Shown one piece after another: positions 9,006 through 17,302 of a stretch of 64,000 bases of DNA. A program made the position numbers and the translations under genes. The stretch lies in the NCBI GenBank assembly GCA_028689655.1, contig JAQVCT010000005.1:62001-126000 (forward strand), given 5' to 3'. Source of the DNA: Lachnospiraceae bacterium. GTDB lineage: Bacteria > Bacillota > Clostridia > Lachnospirales > Lachnospiraceae. The notes under the pieces were generated by a model that did not search any database, was not told where the DNA came from, and worked only from the letters and a program-made list of their open reading frames with translations. The stretch's first letter is position 1. Each line of letters begins with the position of its first letter.

Positions 9006-9106
9006 CCTGTATCTACCGCTTACACCCTCTTACTGCCTCCTGCGTTTAATCTGCGCTCCACCTAAAAGAAAATCCTCCATGTAAATCTATGTGAATCCAT
9101 GGGAAT

Positions 9107-10441
9107 CTATGTCAGATGCAGTAATTGAGATGCAATCTGGAAATAAATCAACAGGGACAGGGCATCCACGATGGTGGTGATAAATGGACTAGCCATGACT
9201 GCCGGGTCAAACCCTATCTTCTTAGCCCACATGGGTAAGAGACAGCCCACGATCTTCGCGATAAATACCGCTGCCACTAATGTGAAGCACACAACTGCCG
9301 CCACCGCCACGGATACACGGTCAAAGAGTAGTAATTTTGCAAAGTTGGCCAATGCCAGGGAGAGACCGCACAGCAGTGCAACTCTGGCTTCCTTCCACAC
9401 TACGGCAAACATATCTGAGAATTGGATCTCGTTCAATGACAGACCGCGAATCACCGTCACACTCGCCTGTCCCCCCGCATTTCCTCCGGTATCCATCAGC
9501 ATGGGAATATATGCCGTGAGAACCACACAGGTACTCAGTGCATCCTCAAAGGAGGTGATAATACCTCCTGTAAAAGTGGCAGATATCATCAGCAGCAGCA
9601 GCCATGGAATACGTTTCCCCCAGGTCTCAAAGACACCTGTCTTCATATAGGGCTTGTCACTGGGCACGATAGCCGCCATCTTCTCCATATCCTCTGTAGC
9701 CTCTTCCTGCATGATATCCACAACATCATCTACCGTGATGATTCCCACCAGACGGTTCTCATTGTCCACCACCGGCATGGAAGTAAAGTCATACTTCTGG
9801 AACTGTCTGGCAACTTCCTCCTGATCCATCAGGGTGTGAAGGGAGATCACATTTTCATGCATGATCTCCCCGATGATCGCCTCGGGATCGCTGAGCAGCA
9901 GATAGCGCAATGCCACAGTCCCCACTAACGTGCGTTTGTTATCCAGAACATAACAGATATTAATGGTCTCCTTATCGATGCCTACCTTGCGGATCCTGTC
10001 AATGGCTTCCTGCACTGTGAGATTCTCTTTCAGATCCACGAACTCCACTGTCATGATGCTTCCCGCAGAATCCTCCGGATAGCGAAGCAAGTGGTTGATG
10101 TCCCTCCTGGCCTCCGAGTTGGCATTTGCCAGAAGCTGTTTTACGATATTGGCCGGCATCTCCTCCAGCAGATCTGTGGCATCATCCGCCATGAGATTAT
10201 TGATAATATTGGCTGCCTCTTTATCAGACAGTGACGTAATGATCATCTGCTGATCTTCTATGGGCAGATAGGAAAATACATCCGCCGCCAGGGACTTTGG
10301 CAGTATACGGAAAATCTTCAGCATATCTTCCTCCTCCAAAGACTCCAAAAATACTGCGATATCTGCATCATTCAGGTCAGATAATTCCTGACGTAATCTG
10401 GTGTACTGTTTTGTCTCCACTAACTCTATTAATTCTTCCAT
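9107..10441 (-). CDS. mgtE: Magnesium transporter MgtE
   Basis: 444 residues, matching MgtE. The cytosolic N domain (about 1-130) has the repeated 'VFSYLPIEDQQMIITSL'-type superhelix and 'LLEEMPANIVKQLL'. Two CBS domains follow (130-260, including 'DFTSMPVVDNENRLVGIITVDDVVDIM'). Five membrane helices then carry the pore motif 'PMLMDTGGNAGGQAS', whose Asp binds Mg2+. The ATG at 10441 has AAGGAG nine bases upstream and gives the family length. The frame is open further upstream to 10567, with another GGTGG before an ATG at 10555, so a 38-42-residue N-terminal extension cannot be excluded. It is convergent with the sensor kinase. Uptake is expected to be gated by cytosolic Mg2+. Confidence 0.95.
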   Translation of the reverse strand: MEELIELVETKQYTRLRQELSDLNDADIAVFLESLEEEDMLKIFRILPKSLAADVFSYLPIEDQQMIITSLSDKEAANIINNLMADDATDLLEEMPANIVKQLLANANSEARRDINHLLRYPEDSAGSIMTVEFVDLKENLTVQEAIDRIRKVGIDKETINICYVLDNKRTLVGTVALRYLLLSDPEAIIGEIMHENVISLHTLMDQEEVARQFQKYDFTSMPVVDNENRLVGIITVDDVVDIMQEEATEDMEKMAAIVPSDKPYMKTGVFETWGKRIPWLLLLMISATFTGGIITSFEDALSTCVVLTAYIPMLMDTGGNAGGQASVTVIRGLSLNEIQFSDMFAVVWKEARVALLCGLSLALANFAKLLLFDRVSVAVAAVVCFTLVAAVFIAKIVGCLLPMWAKKIGFDPAVMASPFITTIVDALSLLIYFQIASQLLHLT

Positions 10442-10657
10442 TTTGTCTCTCTCCTTATGTAACCACCCATTCCGGTGGATATTATTCATGTTTCCATCAT
10501 AACTCCGCCTGGGTAAAGGGATGTCAGAACCGGATTGTACAATTGTTTGTTTCATGAAAACCACCACCTTTCAGAGAGTACGACTTGTATTTTTCTAAAT
10601 GAATGCTCTTTATCATATCATTTTTTTCATAATGCATACAACTATGTTTTGTTTATC

Positions 10658-11374
10658 CTATGTAAAATATAACTTTTCCAGAATCTCTATCTTTGCCTTC
10701 GCCGCAGTAGCCTCTGTGACCTTCTTCTCCAGCATCTTCTGCTGCCGCAATGGTACCATCACGATAAATTCCACATTGTCTGTGTAATTAGTCTCATAGC
10801 CACTGATACCACACTGACCCAGCAGATATTGAATCTTGCCGCCACCATTGTAATCCGTGGTGATCTTCATCTTCACGCCATAGCGCATGGTCACGATTTC
10901 GCTGGCCTCCAATCCCAGTTTGGCTGCCTGGGTATAGGCTCGCACCAGTCCACCCGTTCCCAGCAGTGTACCACCAAAATACCGTGTCACCACCACCGCC
11001 ACATTGCGCACCTCCTGTCCCAGCAGCACCTCTAACATGGGTCTCCCCGCCGTGCCGCCGGGCTCTCCGTCATCGCTGCATCTGGTGAGTTCCCCGCGTT
11101 TTCCGATCACGAATGCCGAGCAATTATGCCGGGCATCCCAATATTTTTTCTTTGTCTCTTCTATAAAAGCTACTGCTTCCTGTTCACTCTCCACAGGGCA
11201 CACTGTAGCAATAAATCTGGATTTTTTCTCCACTAATTCATCCGTACCGCCATGTCGCAGGACTTTTACTTCTTCTATGATATTTTCTTCTATATTCATA
11301 CCATTATTCATGTCATTATTTATGTCTGTATTTTCTTTTTTATTTTCCTTCATATTTTCCATCTGACTCACCAT
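10658..11374 (-). CDS. YigZ/IMPACT-family protein (UPF0029)
   Basis: 238 residues. The conserved domain begins near residue 45 with 'ELVEKKSRFIATVCPV'. It includes 'YWDARHNCSAFVIG', 'CSDDGEPGGTAGRPML' and 'VVVTRYFGGTLLGTGGLVRAYTQA', the UPF0029/IMPACT signatures, followed by a DUF1949-like C-terminal part. The N-terminal 40 residues are low complexity (ENTDINNDMNNGMNIEEN) and look like an expanded repeat. The true start could be one of several Met codons in it. Bacterial members are single-copy conserved proteins; a link to translation control is suggested by the eukaryotic IMPACT relative, but the bacterial role is not settled. Confidence 0.88.
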   Translation of the reverse strand: MVSQMENMKENKKENTDINNDMNNGMNIEENIIEEVKVLRHGGTDELVEKKSRFIATVCPVESEQEAVAFIEETKKKYWDARHNCSAFVIGKRGELTRCSDDGEPGGTAGRPMLEVLLGQEVRNVAVVVTRYFGGTLLGTGGLVRAYTQAAKLGLEASEIVTMRYGVKMKITTDYNGGGKIQYLLGQCGISGYETNYTDNVEFIVMVPLRQQKMLEKKVTEATAAKAKIEILEKLYFT

Positions 11375-11591
11375 TCACCTGTATCTATATCCTCCCAGGG
11401 CACACAGAGACTACTGTAAATGTACTCCCGTCATTCCATATTCTTTCCATAGAAAACCTTTATGAAATTCCCTGAAAAGAACCGAAAAATGCTTTACATC
11501 TAACCATAGCATATTTTTGTATAAAGATGTACATATTTGTGAACAATTCTTAATATATTCTAAAATCCTTTATTTACCACCGCTGTTTTGG

Positions 11592-11720
11592 TATAATGTG
11601 CCTAGACTGCAAAGCAGGCGTAAGGCAGGAATGCACCCAGTGCATGACGTTAATGCGGGAAAAAGCAGAATCAAGTGGTTAAATGATAGATGTCATGCCT
11701 GCATGTAAATCTATCATTTT
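11592..11720 (+). promoter_or_regulatory. Promoter -10 and structured leader of the class A PBP gene
   Basis: TATAAT (11592-11597) is preceded by a poor -35 region. The roughly 150-nt leader that follows has several competing pairings. ATGCAC/GTGCAT forms a small hairpin near 11632-11645. GCATGAC (11642-11648) is complementary to GTCATGC (11692-11698). That second segment is also the loop of an 11-bp hairpin, AAATGATAGAT (11681-11691) with ATCTATCATTT (11709-11719). The last hairpin ends 27 nt before the start codon. I do not recognise a known riboswitch class. Confidence 0.45.
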
Positions 11721-11746
11721 AAATTTTTGAAAGGCAAGGTCTTAAA

Positions 11747-14437
11747 ATGAATTATGGGAAAAAAGGAGTGCGAAAGAAACAGCAGGCACTCAATTCTAAA
11801 TCAATAAAAGTCAAAAAAATGTTTACCGTTTCCATTCTAAAAGCTGTTCTGATCGTAATCTTATCCGCGGGCGTCGTTGGTATCTGCGCCGGACTTGGCG
11901 TGTTCCGGGGTATCATCAGTTCTGCGCCGGACATTACGAATATTGACGTATCACCTTCCGGCTTTTCCACCTTCGTCTACGACAACGAAGGACATCAGAC
12001 AGCAAAGCTGGTCTCCTCGGATTCTAACCGTATTCCGGTCTCCATGGACAAGATCCCTGAGAACATGGCACATGCTTTCGTGGCCATCGAGGATGAACGT
12101 TTCTATGATCACAACGGTATCGATATTCAGGGTATTCTCCGTGCTGCCGTCATCGGCGTGAAAAATAAAGATTTTTCACAGGGCGCCAGCACCATTACCC
12201 AGCAGCTGTTGAAGAATAATGTATTCAAGGGCTGGGTGGATGAAAATTCTTTTATGGAAAAAGTGAAACGTAAGATTCAGGAGCAATATCTTGCCCTGGA
12301 ACTGGAAAAGGTCATGGATAAAGATACCATTCTGGAAAATTACATGAATACCATCAACCTGGGGCAAAGTACCCTTGGTGTACAGGCTGCGTCTCTTCGT
12401 TATTTTAATAAGCCTGTATATGAATTGAATTTATCGGAATGTGCCGTCATTGCAAGTATTACACAGAATCCTTCTAAATATAATCCCATTACCCATCCTG
12501 ATTATAATGCGGAGCGTCGTAAAAAGACTCTGGATAATATGTTAGAGCTGGGCTACATCACCAGTGCTGAATATGATGAAGCCATCAACGACAATGTCTA
12601 TGACAGGATTCAGACCGTGAATACGGAGACTGATACCGACTCTGTCTATACATACTTTGTGGATGAATTGACAGAACAGGTATTACAGGATCTTATCGAT
12701 ATCAAAGGCTACAACGAGACACAGGCATACACCGCTCTATACAGTGGCGGTCTTAGCATCTACACTACACAGGATCCCAAGATTCAGGCAATCTGTGACT
12801 CCGTCTACGATGACGAATCCAATTATCCAGAGAATACCAAGTGGTATCTGAACTACGCACTAAGCATTGAGAACTCCAATGGAGAGACCGAGAATTTCAG
12901 TTCCGAGATGTATAAAGCTTATTTCCAGGAACACAATTCCTCCTTCAATATGTTATATGCCTCAAAGGAGGATGCCTATGCAGATATTGAGACTTACAAA
13001 GCCTCCGTTATGAGCGATAGTGATACCGTCATCTCCGAGAAGGTCGCATTGACTCCACAGCCTCAGGTCTCCCTTACCATCGAGGACCAGAGTACCGGAC
13101 ACATCGTAGCGATGGTGGGCGGTCGTGGTACCAAAGAGGGCAGCCGTACTTTAAACCGTGCTACCAACACCACACGTCAGCCAGGTTCTACTTTTAAAAT
13201 AGTATCCACCTACGCTCCTGCCCTTGACAGTGCTGGTCTGACTCTTGCAACAGTATTTGCGGATGCTCCTTTCAATTACGAAAATGGACGCCCTGTATCC
13301 AACTGGTACAGCGGTGGATATAAAGGTATCTGCTCTCTCCGTTACGGTATCGAACAGTCCCTCAATATTATCGCTGTCAAGACGCTGACCAGCATCGGTC
13401 CACAGTTAGGATTTGATTATCTGAAAAACTTTGGCTTCTCCACTTTGGTGGCAAAACGTACTGAGAGCGATGGCAGAGTCGTATCGGATATTGGACAGCC
13501 ACTTGCACTTGGGGGTATCACAGACGGTGTTACCAATATGGAATTAAACGCTGCCTATGCTACGATTGCTAATCAGGGTACCTATATCAGGCCTACCTTA
13601 TACACGAAGATCGTAGATCATGACGGCAACGTTCTCATCGATAATACACAGCCGGAATCTGCACAGGTCATCAAAGAGACAACTGCTTTTCTGCTGACAG
13701 ATGCCATGGTGGATGTGGTTACAAAAGGTACCGGTGGCAGTGTTAATTTCGGTGGTATGTCCATGGCTGGTAAAACGGGTACTACAACCGATTACAAAGA
13801 TGTATGGTTCTGCGGTTACACCCCTTATTACACAGCAACCACATGGGCAGGCTATGATAATAATGTAAGCTTAAGTGGTTCCGGTGAGAAAAATCTGGCA
13901 AAGACCATGTGGAAAAATGTCATGTCTCAGATTCATGAGAACCTGGAAAATAAACCTTTCCCTGTTCCCAGTGGAATCGTACAGTCTACCGTGTGCGCCA
14001 AGTCAGGAAAACTTCCCATCGCCGGTCTGTGCGATGGTGATTTAAAGACAGAGTACTTCGCTGACGGCACTGTTCCAACAGAAAGCTGTGATGTACATTA
14101 TCAGGGTATGATATGTATGTATAGTGGACTCCCTGCCTCTGATAATTGTCCATTCAAGGTCTCTCAGGCTCTTGAACTGACACCGGCGCTTGACGCAGCA
14201 TTATCCGGAAATACTTCCACGGACACAGGCGCTACCACACAGATGTGTCCACATGATGATGCATTCTTCCAGAACCCGAATGCACAGGCAATTATTCAAC
14301 AGCAAGCCCTGGAGTTACAGCAACGCGCCGCTGCCGCCGCAGGAATCCCTGCGACTCCCGCCGACGCTGCCACAGTTCCTCCTACGGCTCCTACTGTTCC
14401 AGCCGCTCCAGACAACACTGCGGGTCCTGCACAATAA
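11747..14437 (+). CDS. Class A penicillin-binding protein (PBP1A family)
   Basis: 896 residues, a bifunctional peptidoglycan synthase. A short basic cytoplasmic tail precedes one membrane anchor (about 25-55). The GT51 glycosyltransferase domain contains the catalytic motif 'AIEDERFYDHNGID', then 'GASTITQQLLKN'. The transpeptidase domain contains SxxK in 'RQPGSTFKI', SxN in 'IEQSLNII' and 'GKTGTT'. After the transpeptidase comes a Cys-containing segment, then an Ala/Pro-rich tail (about residues 865-896) of the low-complexity kind common at the ends of Gram-positive PBPs. The ATG at 11747 follows AAAGGCAAGG. It is monocistronic, with a structured leader upstream and a strong hairpin downstream. 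Confidence 0.95.
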   Translation: MNYGKKGVRKKQQALNSKSIKVKKMFTVSILKAVLIVILSAGVVGICAGLGVFRGIISSAPDITNIDVSPSGFSTFVYDNEGHQTAKLVSSDSNRIPVSMDKIPENMAHAFVAIEDERFYDHNGIDIQGILRAAVIGVKNKDFSQGASTITQQLLKNNVFKGWVDENSFMEKVKRKIQEQYLALELEKVMDKDTILENYMNTINLGQSTLGVQAASLRYFNKPVYELNLSECAVIASITQNPSKYNPITHPDYNAERRKKTLDNMLELGYITSAEYDEAINDNVYDRIQTVNTETDTDSVYTYFVDELTEQVLQDLIDIKGYNETQAYTALYSGGLSIYTTQDPKIQAICDSVYDDESNYPENTKWYLNYALSIENSNGETENFSSEMYKAYFQEHNSSFNMLYASKEDAYADIETYKASVMSDSDTVISEKVALTPQPQVSLTIEDQSTGHIVAMVGGRGTKEGSRTLNRATNTTRQPGSTFKIVSTYAPALDSAGLTLATVFADAPFNYENGRPVSNWYSGGYKGICSLRYGIEQSLNIIAVKTLTSIGPQLGFDYLKNFGFSTLVAKRTESDGRVVSDIGQPLALGGITDGVTNMELNAAYATIANQGTYIRPTLYTKIVDHDGNVLIDNTQPESAQVIKETTAFLLTDAMVDVVTKGTGGSVNFGGMSMAGKTGTTTDYKDVWFCGYTPYYTATTWAGYDNNVSLSGSGEKNLAKTMWKNVMSQIHENLENKPFPVPSGIVQSTVCAKSGKLPIAGLCDGDLKTEYFADGTVPTESCDVHYQGMICMYSGLPASDNCPFKVSQALELTPALDAALSGNTSTDTGATTQMCPHDDAFFQNPNAQAIIQQQALELQQRAAAAAGIPATPADAATVPPTAPTVPAAPDNTAGPAQ

Positions 14438-14445
14438 AACCAACA

Positions 14446-14492
14446 ATATCGGCAGATAACAAAGTTAACTATCTTGTGTTATCTGCCGATAT
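14446..14492 (+). terminator. 16-bp hairpin after the PBP gene
   Basis: ATATCGGCAGATAACA (14446-14461) pairs perfectly with TGTTATCTGCCGATAT (14477-14492). It lies nine bases after the PBP stop and must end or protect that transcript, although the following bases (GTATTATAAT) are not a T run. Its right arm overlaps the -35 box of the next promoter. Confidence 0.7.
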
Positions 14493-14502
14493 GTATTATA
14501 AT
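14474..14502 (+). promoter_or_regulatory. Promoter of the FliD-like gene
   Basis: TTGTGT (14474-14479), a 17-bp spacer and a perfect TATAAT (14497-14502). The -35 box lies within the loop and right arm of the preceding hairpin, so termination and initiation signals are interleaved. The gene starts 72 bp downstream. Confidence 0.55.
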
Positions 14503-14573
14503 CAGGTATATAAATATCGTTATGTATTGATATCTTTGGGCACGGATGCCGCCACTTTCAAAGGAGTGATCTT

Positions 14574-15323
14574 ATGAATATTAATTTAAATTTAGACTAT
14601 TCTACTTTATTTTCCAGTTTATCAACAAACCGTTCTTCCAGTGCTTCCTCCAGTTCTTCTCTGTATGGAATCGATCTTGGCAATTATGCCAGCATCAGGA
14701 ACGGAAGCTATTACCAGTTGACAAAGGCTTATTATGCTAAGAACAGTGCGGACAGCGATTCTTCCTCCGGCTCCACCAGTTCCACCACAAGCTCTGCAAC
14801 TGTTCAGTCTGATGCGGATGATCTAAAAGAGTCCGCAGATAAACTATTTGTCACGGGTTCTAAGTCTCTGTTTAACAAAAAAGAAATTACCACCAAAAAT
14901 GAAGATGGAACTACCACTACCAAAAATGATTATGATAAGGATGCCATCTATAAAGCCGTGAAGGCATTTGCTGATGATTATAATAGTGCCGTAACTTCAG
15001 GTGGGAAATCATCCAATACGAATGTACTTCGTCAAACATTAAATATGACCAAGAACACTTCTGCCTATAAGAATCTGTTAAGTCAGGTGGGTATCACAAT
15101 TGGCTCCGATAATAAATTATCCGTGGATGAAGATACTTTCAAGAAATCTGATATGACTACTGTGAAATCTATTTTTAATGGAACAAATTCACTGGCTTAT
15201 ACCACTTCTCTAAAAGCATCACAGATTAGTTATTATGCGGACAAATCCTCCGGTCTCTATGATATCAACGGTAGTCTGAATAATATCTCTTCTATCGGTT
15301 CCAGCTACAACAGCTATTTTTAA
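14574..15323 (+). CDS. FliD-like (flagellar cap-like) protein, Ser/Thr-rich
   Basis: 249 residues, no classical signal peptide. The N-terminal third is rich in Ser and Thr (residues about 15-85). The C-terminal part reads like the C-terminal domain of flagellar hook-associated protein 2: 'IYKAVKAFADDYNSAV', 'LLSQVGITIGSDNKLSVDEDTF', 'TVKSIFNG' and 'LKASQISYY'. FliD proteins are usually over 400 residues and begin with a conserved MGLSI.. segment that is absent here, and no flagellar gene is seen in the window. I read it as a cap-like protein reused for another export or surface role, with modest certainty. AAGGAG precedes the start. It has its own promoter. Confidence 0.6.
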   Translation: MNINLNLDYSTLFSSLSTNRSSSASSSSSLYGIDLGNYASIRNGSYYQLTKAYYAKNSADSDSSSGSTSSTTSSATVQSDADDLKESADKLFVTGSKSLFNKKEITTKNEDGTTTTKNDYDKDAIYKAVKAFADDYNSAVTSGGKSSNTNVLRQTLNMTKNTSAYKNLLSQVGITIGSDNKLSVDEDTFKKSDMTTVKSIFNGTNSLAYTTSLKASQISYYADKSSGLYDINGSLNNISSIGSSYNSYF

Positions 15324-15344
15324 GTCGTTTTTTATGGATAAGTG

Positions 15345-16100
15345 CTACAGATACTTCCTTATCTGTACATTCAGTTTATCCTTCTTAGTCTGATACTGTA
15401 TTCCTTCGTAGATCATTTTTCCATATCCACGAACGGATACAGTATCATTTATTTTGAGAAGTTGATTGTTATTCTCACAGAGCCTGGAGTTGACAAATAT
15501 CTTTTTCTCCTGGAATAACCGGATTACCTGACTTCTGGACATGTGGAGTAATTTTGCAATAATTCCGTCGATTCTCTCCGATGACACGATTACATGTAAT
15601 ACCTCAAATGCATGAAATATTTCTGCTGGAAGCTCCTCCACCATGCGGCATTTCATGTGGGTATGCTTTACCTGATCCACCTGCTCCATCATGTAGGCGG
15701 ACATCTTTTCCGTGCAGAATACATATGCAGACTGATCATGAAGCACAATATCTCCTATCATGCTCCGCTCTATTCCCAGATTCATCAGTGCCCCCAGAAA
15801 ATCCCTGTGTGAAAATTCATCTGCAAATTTTTTGATCAGCGGTTCTATGAGGATACACTGGATGGGAAATGGCATCTCATACCCCAGCATCTCCTCCGAT
15901 CCAAACCGTATCATCTGTCGTTCACTTCCCTCATACCCCCCATACAATTGGAAAGGCACAAAGGACAATCTCTTTGCTTCGGACATGAAAACAGATAACT
16001 CCATTGCATTGAGAAAATCCGAAAATGTATATTGATTGTGCTCATAGGCTCTGCTGGCAAGATCCTGTAATCTGCTCTTTAATAATTCCTCTTCCTGCAC
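15345..16100 (-). CDS. ylmH: YlmH-family RNA-binding protein with S4 domain
   Basis: 251 residues. The N-terminal region matches YlmH ('FLNAMELSVFMSEAKR', 'VPFQLYGGYEGSERQMIRFG', 'FSHRDFLGALMNLGIERSMIGDIVL'), followed by an S4 domain ('IDGIIAKLLHMSRSQVIRLFQEKKIFVNSRL', 'LKINDTVSVRGYGKMIYEG'). S4 domains bind structured RNA. YlmH relatives have been linked to rescue of stalled 50S-nascent chain complexes and, by gene position, to cell division. Here it is a single gene next to tRNA-Thr rather than in the ylm/div cluster. The family call is secure; the role is by homology. Confidence 0.9.
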   Translation of the reverse strand: MQEEELLKSRLQDLASRAYEHNQYTFSDFLNAMELSVFMSEAKRLSFVPFQLYGGYEGSERQMIRFGSEEMLGYEMPFPIQCILIEPLIKKFADEFSHRDFLGALMNLGIERSMIGDIVLHDQSAYVFCTEKMSAYMMEQVDQVKHTHMKCRMVEELPAEIFHAFEVLHVIVSSERIDGIIAKLLHMSRSQVIRLFQEKKIFVNSRLCENNNQLLKINDTVSVRGYGKMIYEGIQYQTKKDKLNVQIRKYL

Positions 16101-16177
16101 TGTGTATCCCCCTTATCCATGGAACCTCTTCACGCAGCAAAATCCCCACTGTTGAAAATCTCCCCACGTTAGCGTAT

Positions 16178-16370
16178 AATATGACCAGCTTACGTAGTAA
16201 GCTGTGTCACGGAGTCACTTTAGTGACGTAGGTTAATATGACCAGCTTACGTAGTAAGCTGTGTCACGGAGTCACTTTAGTGACGTAGGTTAATATGACC
16301 AGCTTACGTAGTAAGCTGTGTCACAGAGTCACTTTAGTGACGTAGGTTAATATAACCAGCTTACGAAGCT
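16178..16370. repeat. Family A 57-bp tandem repeat, three full copies plus a partial one
   Basis: The unit beginning ATGACCAGCTTACGTAGTAA recurs at 16181, 16238 and 16295 with an exact 57-bp period. A diverged partial fourth copy starts at 16352. Each unit holds two small palindromes: AGCTTAC-GTA-GTAAGCT and GTCAC-TTTA-GTGAC. The copies are almost identical (one A for G in the third). Related single copies occur at 27486, 34708 and 63239. Confidence 0.9.
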
Positions 16371-16371
16371 A

Positions 16372-16398
16372 ATAAAAAAAACACCGCATACGCGATGT
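16372..16398 (-). terminator. Intrinsic terminator of tRNA-Thr
   Basis: On the minus strand ACATCGC and GCGGTGT (one G-U pair) form a 7-bp stem with a GTAT loop (16381-16398) followed by eight T residues. It lies directly downstream of tRNA-Thr. Confidence 0.75.
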
Positions 16399-16405
16399 TC
16401 TGTAA

Positions 16406-16478
16406 AGCTGTTAACGAGAGTCGAACTCGTGACCTCTTCACTACCAATGAAGTGCTCTACCACCTGAGCCATAACAGC
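16406..16478 (-). tRNA. tRNA-Thr(GGT)
   Basis: The minus strand folds as a complete cloverleaf. The acceptor stem is GCTGTTA with TAACAGC. The D arm contains GGCTCAGGTGGTAGAGC. The anticodon stem CTTCA/TGAAG holds loop TTGGTAG with anticodon GGT. The T arm contains GTTCGACTC. The discriminator base is T. CCA is not encoded. Confidence 0.93.
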
Positions 16479-16654
16479 TTAGTAAATTGTATCTGTTCAA
16501 CACAATCACCGAATGATATTGTAACAATTAATCTCTTATTTGTCAATCATTTTCTTTTATATAATTCATACCTCTATGAACCATTTTTGATATTGTCCTT
16601 ATATACCACTTGTGATTTTGTCCCTTGCTAAAAACTCTGAAAGGTCTGGTGATT

Positions 16655-17209
16655 ATGAAACATTTTCCACTCTATATTGATATTTCTCATAAAAAAGTAC
16701 TTGTGATCGGCGGCGGTCATATCGCAGAACGGCGTATTACCACGCTGCTGTCCTTTCAGTCAGATATCACGGTCATCGCACCCACCATCAGCGAGACGCT
16801 CCTGACGCAGGTAAATGCAAGACAGATTGCCTGGATCCAGGCATCCCTGTGTCCGCGTGATGACTCCACATTGCAAATACATCCTGCTGACACCACGATG
16901 GAGACCACTATGGAGACGGATTTCAGATCCATGGTGACACGGGAAGCACCTTATCTAATCCTCGCTGCCACCCATGATCGTTCCATCAACCATGGGATTT
17001 CTCTTGTGGCACGCGCCTGCCGTATCCCGGTAAACGTATGCGACTGTCAGGAGGAATGTGACTTCTATTTCCCGGCGATTATCGAGGAAGACGGTATCGT
17101 GGCGAGTGTCACTGCAAACGGCACGAATCACAGACTGGTTCGCTCTCTTGCCACACAGATTCGCGCACTGCTCCGGGAGAATCTTGATGATTCCGGTCAT
17201 TCTACATAG
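16655..17209 (+). CDS. Precorrin-2 dehydrogenase / siroheme synthase N-terminal domain protein
   Basis: 184 residues from the ATG at 16655, with AAGG upstream. 'FPLYIDISHKKVLVIGGGHIAERRITTLL' carries the NAD-binding GGGxxA motif of the Met8p/CysG N-terminal fold, and 'LILAATHDRSINHGIS' and 'VNVCDCQEECDFYFPAIIEEDGIVASVTANG' complete it. It oxidises precorrin-2 to sirohydrochlorin and may also chelate iron to make siroheme. A short insertion with the repeat METTMET sits near residues 77-85. It faces the hemC and cobA-hemD genes of the same pathway across the ABC transporter genes, in convergent orientation. Confidence 0.88.
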   Translation: MKHFPLYIDISHKKVLVIGGGHIAERRITTLLSFQSDITVIAPTISETLLTQVNARQIAWIQASLCPRDDSTLQIHPADTTMETTMETDFRSMVTREAPYLILAATHDRSINHGISLVARACRIPVNVCDCQEECDFYFPAIIEEDGIVASVTANGTNHRLVRSLATQIRALLRENLDDSGHST

Positions 17210-17302
17210 TCCTGTTTTTACATTGCACTTTTGAAGATAAACATCCTGCTGTCTATATCTTTTGATATCATCTGCCAGATTTTTATTTATTCATTTGTTT
17301 AT

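Noticed and set aside
10442..10600. M-box (magnesium) riboswitch upstream of mgtE
   Set aside because: None of the conserved M-box segments could be found. Much of the region is an open frame continuous with mgtE.
16178..16370. Possible CRISPR array
   Set aside because: The repeats are contiguous 57-bp units without distinct spacers and with two internal palindromes. No cas gene is present.
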